Part shown: piece by piece, positions 13,267 through 14,547 of the stretch
Layout of the letters: every line of letters begins with the position of its first letter
How positions within the stretch are numbered: position 1 is the stretch's first letter
Origin: Bacteroides sp.
Lineage (GTDB): Bacteria > Bacteroidota > Bacteroidia > Bacteroidales > Bacteroidaceae
Direction of reading: 5' to 3'
Assembly (NCBI GenBank): GCA_030151885.1
Contig: JASLCG010000030.1
Span: forward strand, 1-14,547
DNA: 14,547 nt
Program-made: the position numbers and the translations under genes
The notes under the pieces: model-generated
Seen by the model: the letters and a program-made list of their open reading frames with translations, nothing else
Told to the model about the DNA's origin: nothing
The model's database searches: none

Positions 13267-14547
13267 ATGAATATCAAAAATAAAATCCTGACAAGATATT
13301 TAGTTGTAATACTAGTTATTACAATAGCGGGCTTTCTAGGTGCACTTTTAAAAGCAGGGTCTATGATGTTTTTAGAGGCTGACTATTGGGATGTAGTTAA
13401 TAGAGTAAATACTCAAGACTCAATTCCTATTGAAGCGACAAGAGGGAATATATTTTCTGCTGATGGAAAACTTCTTGCCAGCTCAATTCCTGAATATGAG
13501 CTAAGAATGGACCTAAACAGCAACGAGTATCAACGTAAAAAGGTAAAAGAAAATCTTACAATAATCAGTAAAGGATTAAATGAGATTTTACCTGATAAGC
13601 CTGTTAGCTTTTTCAAAAAGCAAATAAGCACAGGTCTAAGTAAACATAGCAGATATAAACTAATATATCCAAACCGCATAAACTATATTGATTTACAAAA
13701 TATCAAAAAGCTACCATTATTTAAAGAAGGGCAATACAGAAGTGGGTTAACTCCAAAACAATTTAACTACAGAAAAAAACCTTTTCAGTCATTAGCAGCT
13801 AGAACCGTAGGTGATATGTATCCAGATATAACACAAGGGGCTAAAAATGGTATAGAGCTTAGTTTTAATGAATATCTAGAAGGGAAAAGTGGTAGTGGAC
13901 ACAAGCAAAGAATTAGAAACAAATCTATTATTGTAACAGATACCCCACCTGTTAATGGAAGTGATGTTATAACTACTTTAGACATAGACATTCAAGATGT
14001 AGCAGAGAAAGCAATTAGAAATACTCTATCTCAATTTGGAGGGAACATAGGCATAGCAATTGTAATGGAAGTAGCTACAGGAGATATAAAGGCTGTTGTA
14101 AACCTCTCTAAAAGCAGATATGGATATCTTGAACAAAAAAACCATGCTTTTGCTGACTTGTATGAACAAGGATCTACAATAAAAACGGCATCAATACTCA
14201 TAGCACTTGACGAAGGAAAAATTACTCCACAAACGACATATGACTTAGGGAATGGTACATATCGTTTATACGATAGAGTAATTAATGATCATAACTATAG
14301 AAGAGGTGGTTTTGAAGGTAAAGATAAAATTAAAAACATTACAGAAATCATAGGTTTTTCATCGAATATCGGTGTTGCAAGAGCCATAGAGGATAATTAT
14401 AAAAACAATAAACAGCACTTTGTTGATCGCTTTAGGGAGCTAGTTGGATTAAATCTTGATATTCCGATACAAGGGGCAGCAACTCCTGTTATTAAGAATG
14501 TTGATAACACTTATGTTGATAACAATTACTTTAGTAATACAACATTA
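13267..14547 (+). CDS. ftsI: Septal peptidoglycan transpeptidase (class B penicillin-binding protein), 5' part
   Basis: The first 427 residues of a class B PBP; the reading frame is open to the right edge. A short cytoplasmic start precedes one membrane anchor (about 9-28, TRYLVVILVITIAGFLGALL). The pedestal domain follows with IEATRGNIFSADGKLLASS (55-73, the RGxIxxxDGxxLA pattern). In the transpeptidase domain, the nucleophile motif SxxK is STIK at 303-306 and SxN is SSN at 365-367; the KTG motif lies beyond the edge. It crosslinks septal peptidoglycan with FtsW. It begins 15 bases after ftsL in the dcw order rsmH-ftsL-ftsI, which favours FtsI over the elongation enzyme PBP2. The ATG follows the A-rich sequence TTAAAAAGCT. 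Confidence 0.93.
   Translation, partial: MNIKNKILTRYLVVILVITIAGFLGALLKAGSMMFLEADYWDVVNRVNTQDSIPIEATRGNIFSADGKLLASSIPEYELRMDLNSNEYQRKKVKENLTIISKGLNEILPDKPVSFFKKQISTGLSKHSRYKLIYPNRINYIDLQNIKKLPLFKEGQYRSGLTPKQFNYRKKPFQSLAARTVGDMYPDITQGAKNGIELSFNEYLEGKSGSGHKQRIRNKSIIVTDTPPVNGSDVITTLDIDIQDVAEKAIRNTLSQFGGNIGIAIVMEVATGDIKAVVNLSKSRYGYLEQKNHAFADLYEQGSTIKTASILIALDEGKITPQTTYDLGNGTYRLYDRVINDHNYRRGGFEGKDKIKNITEIIGFSSNIGVARAIEDNYKNNKQHFVDRFRELVGLNLDIPIQGAATPVIKNVDNTYVDNNYFSNTTL

Noticed and set aside
13785..13991. A 68-residue minus-strand frame inside ftsI.
   Set aside because: Antisense to the conserved PBP coding region; no supporting start context.

Overview
The window is ordinary, gene-dense chromosome from an AT-rich member of the Bacteroidota (roughly one third G+C by eye; genus and order not resolvable). 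Support comes from the str–S10 junction (rpsL-rpsG-fusA followed directly by rpsJ and rplC), promoters of the TTG/TAnnTTTG type, weak or absent Shine-Dalgarno sequences, a GlsA/GlsB-like lipid acyltransferase pair, and a Bacteroidota-type FtsL. There are 14 protein genes, two cut by the window edges. I saw no tRNA, rRNA, insertion sequence, CRISPR array or phage gene.

Layout. 1-3717, minus strand: the translation block rpsL, rpsG, fusA, rpsJ and the first codons of rplC, with a promoter upstream of rpsL, a bulged hairpin before rpsG and a 19-bp hairpin between fusA and rpsJ. 3819-5701, minus: a long-chain fatty acyl-CoA synthetase as a single-gene unit with its own promoter and terminator. 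5821-6879, plus: an M20 metallopeptidase resembling Bacteroidota ArgE, whose stop codon overlaps that of the convergent next gene. 6876-9590, minus: dut, a secreted TPR protein and a LolB/DUF4292-like lipoprotein, tightly spaced. 9598-11561, minus: a PlsC-type and a GNAT-type acyltransferase (GlsA/GlsB-like, for N-acyl glycine lipids) with a promoter and a terminator. 11492-11954: a 463-base divergent intergenic region. 11955 to the end, plus: the start of the dcw division/cell-wall cluster (rsmH, ftsL-like, ftsI), with no mraZ in front.

The genes serve core functions: translation, fatty-acid activation and membrane lipid synthesis, nucleotide-pool hygiene, envelope biogenesis and septal peptidoglycan synthesis. 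I did not find a clearly new multi-gene system. The observations most worth following are regulatory: an A-tract placed 33-34 bases upstream of the -7 box in three separate promoters; the long hairpin separating the str and S10 blocks; a palindrome at the predicted rsmH transcription start together with the missing mraZ; and a two-step ATGA overlap between rsmH and ftsL. The glsA start is moved to an internal ATG, because the upstream TTG start coincides with the -33 element of the promoter.
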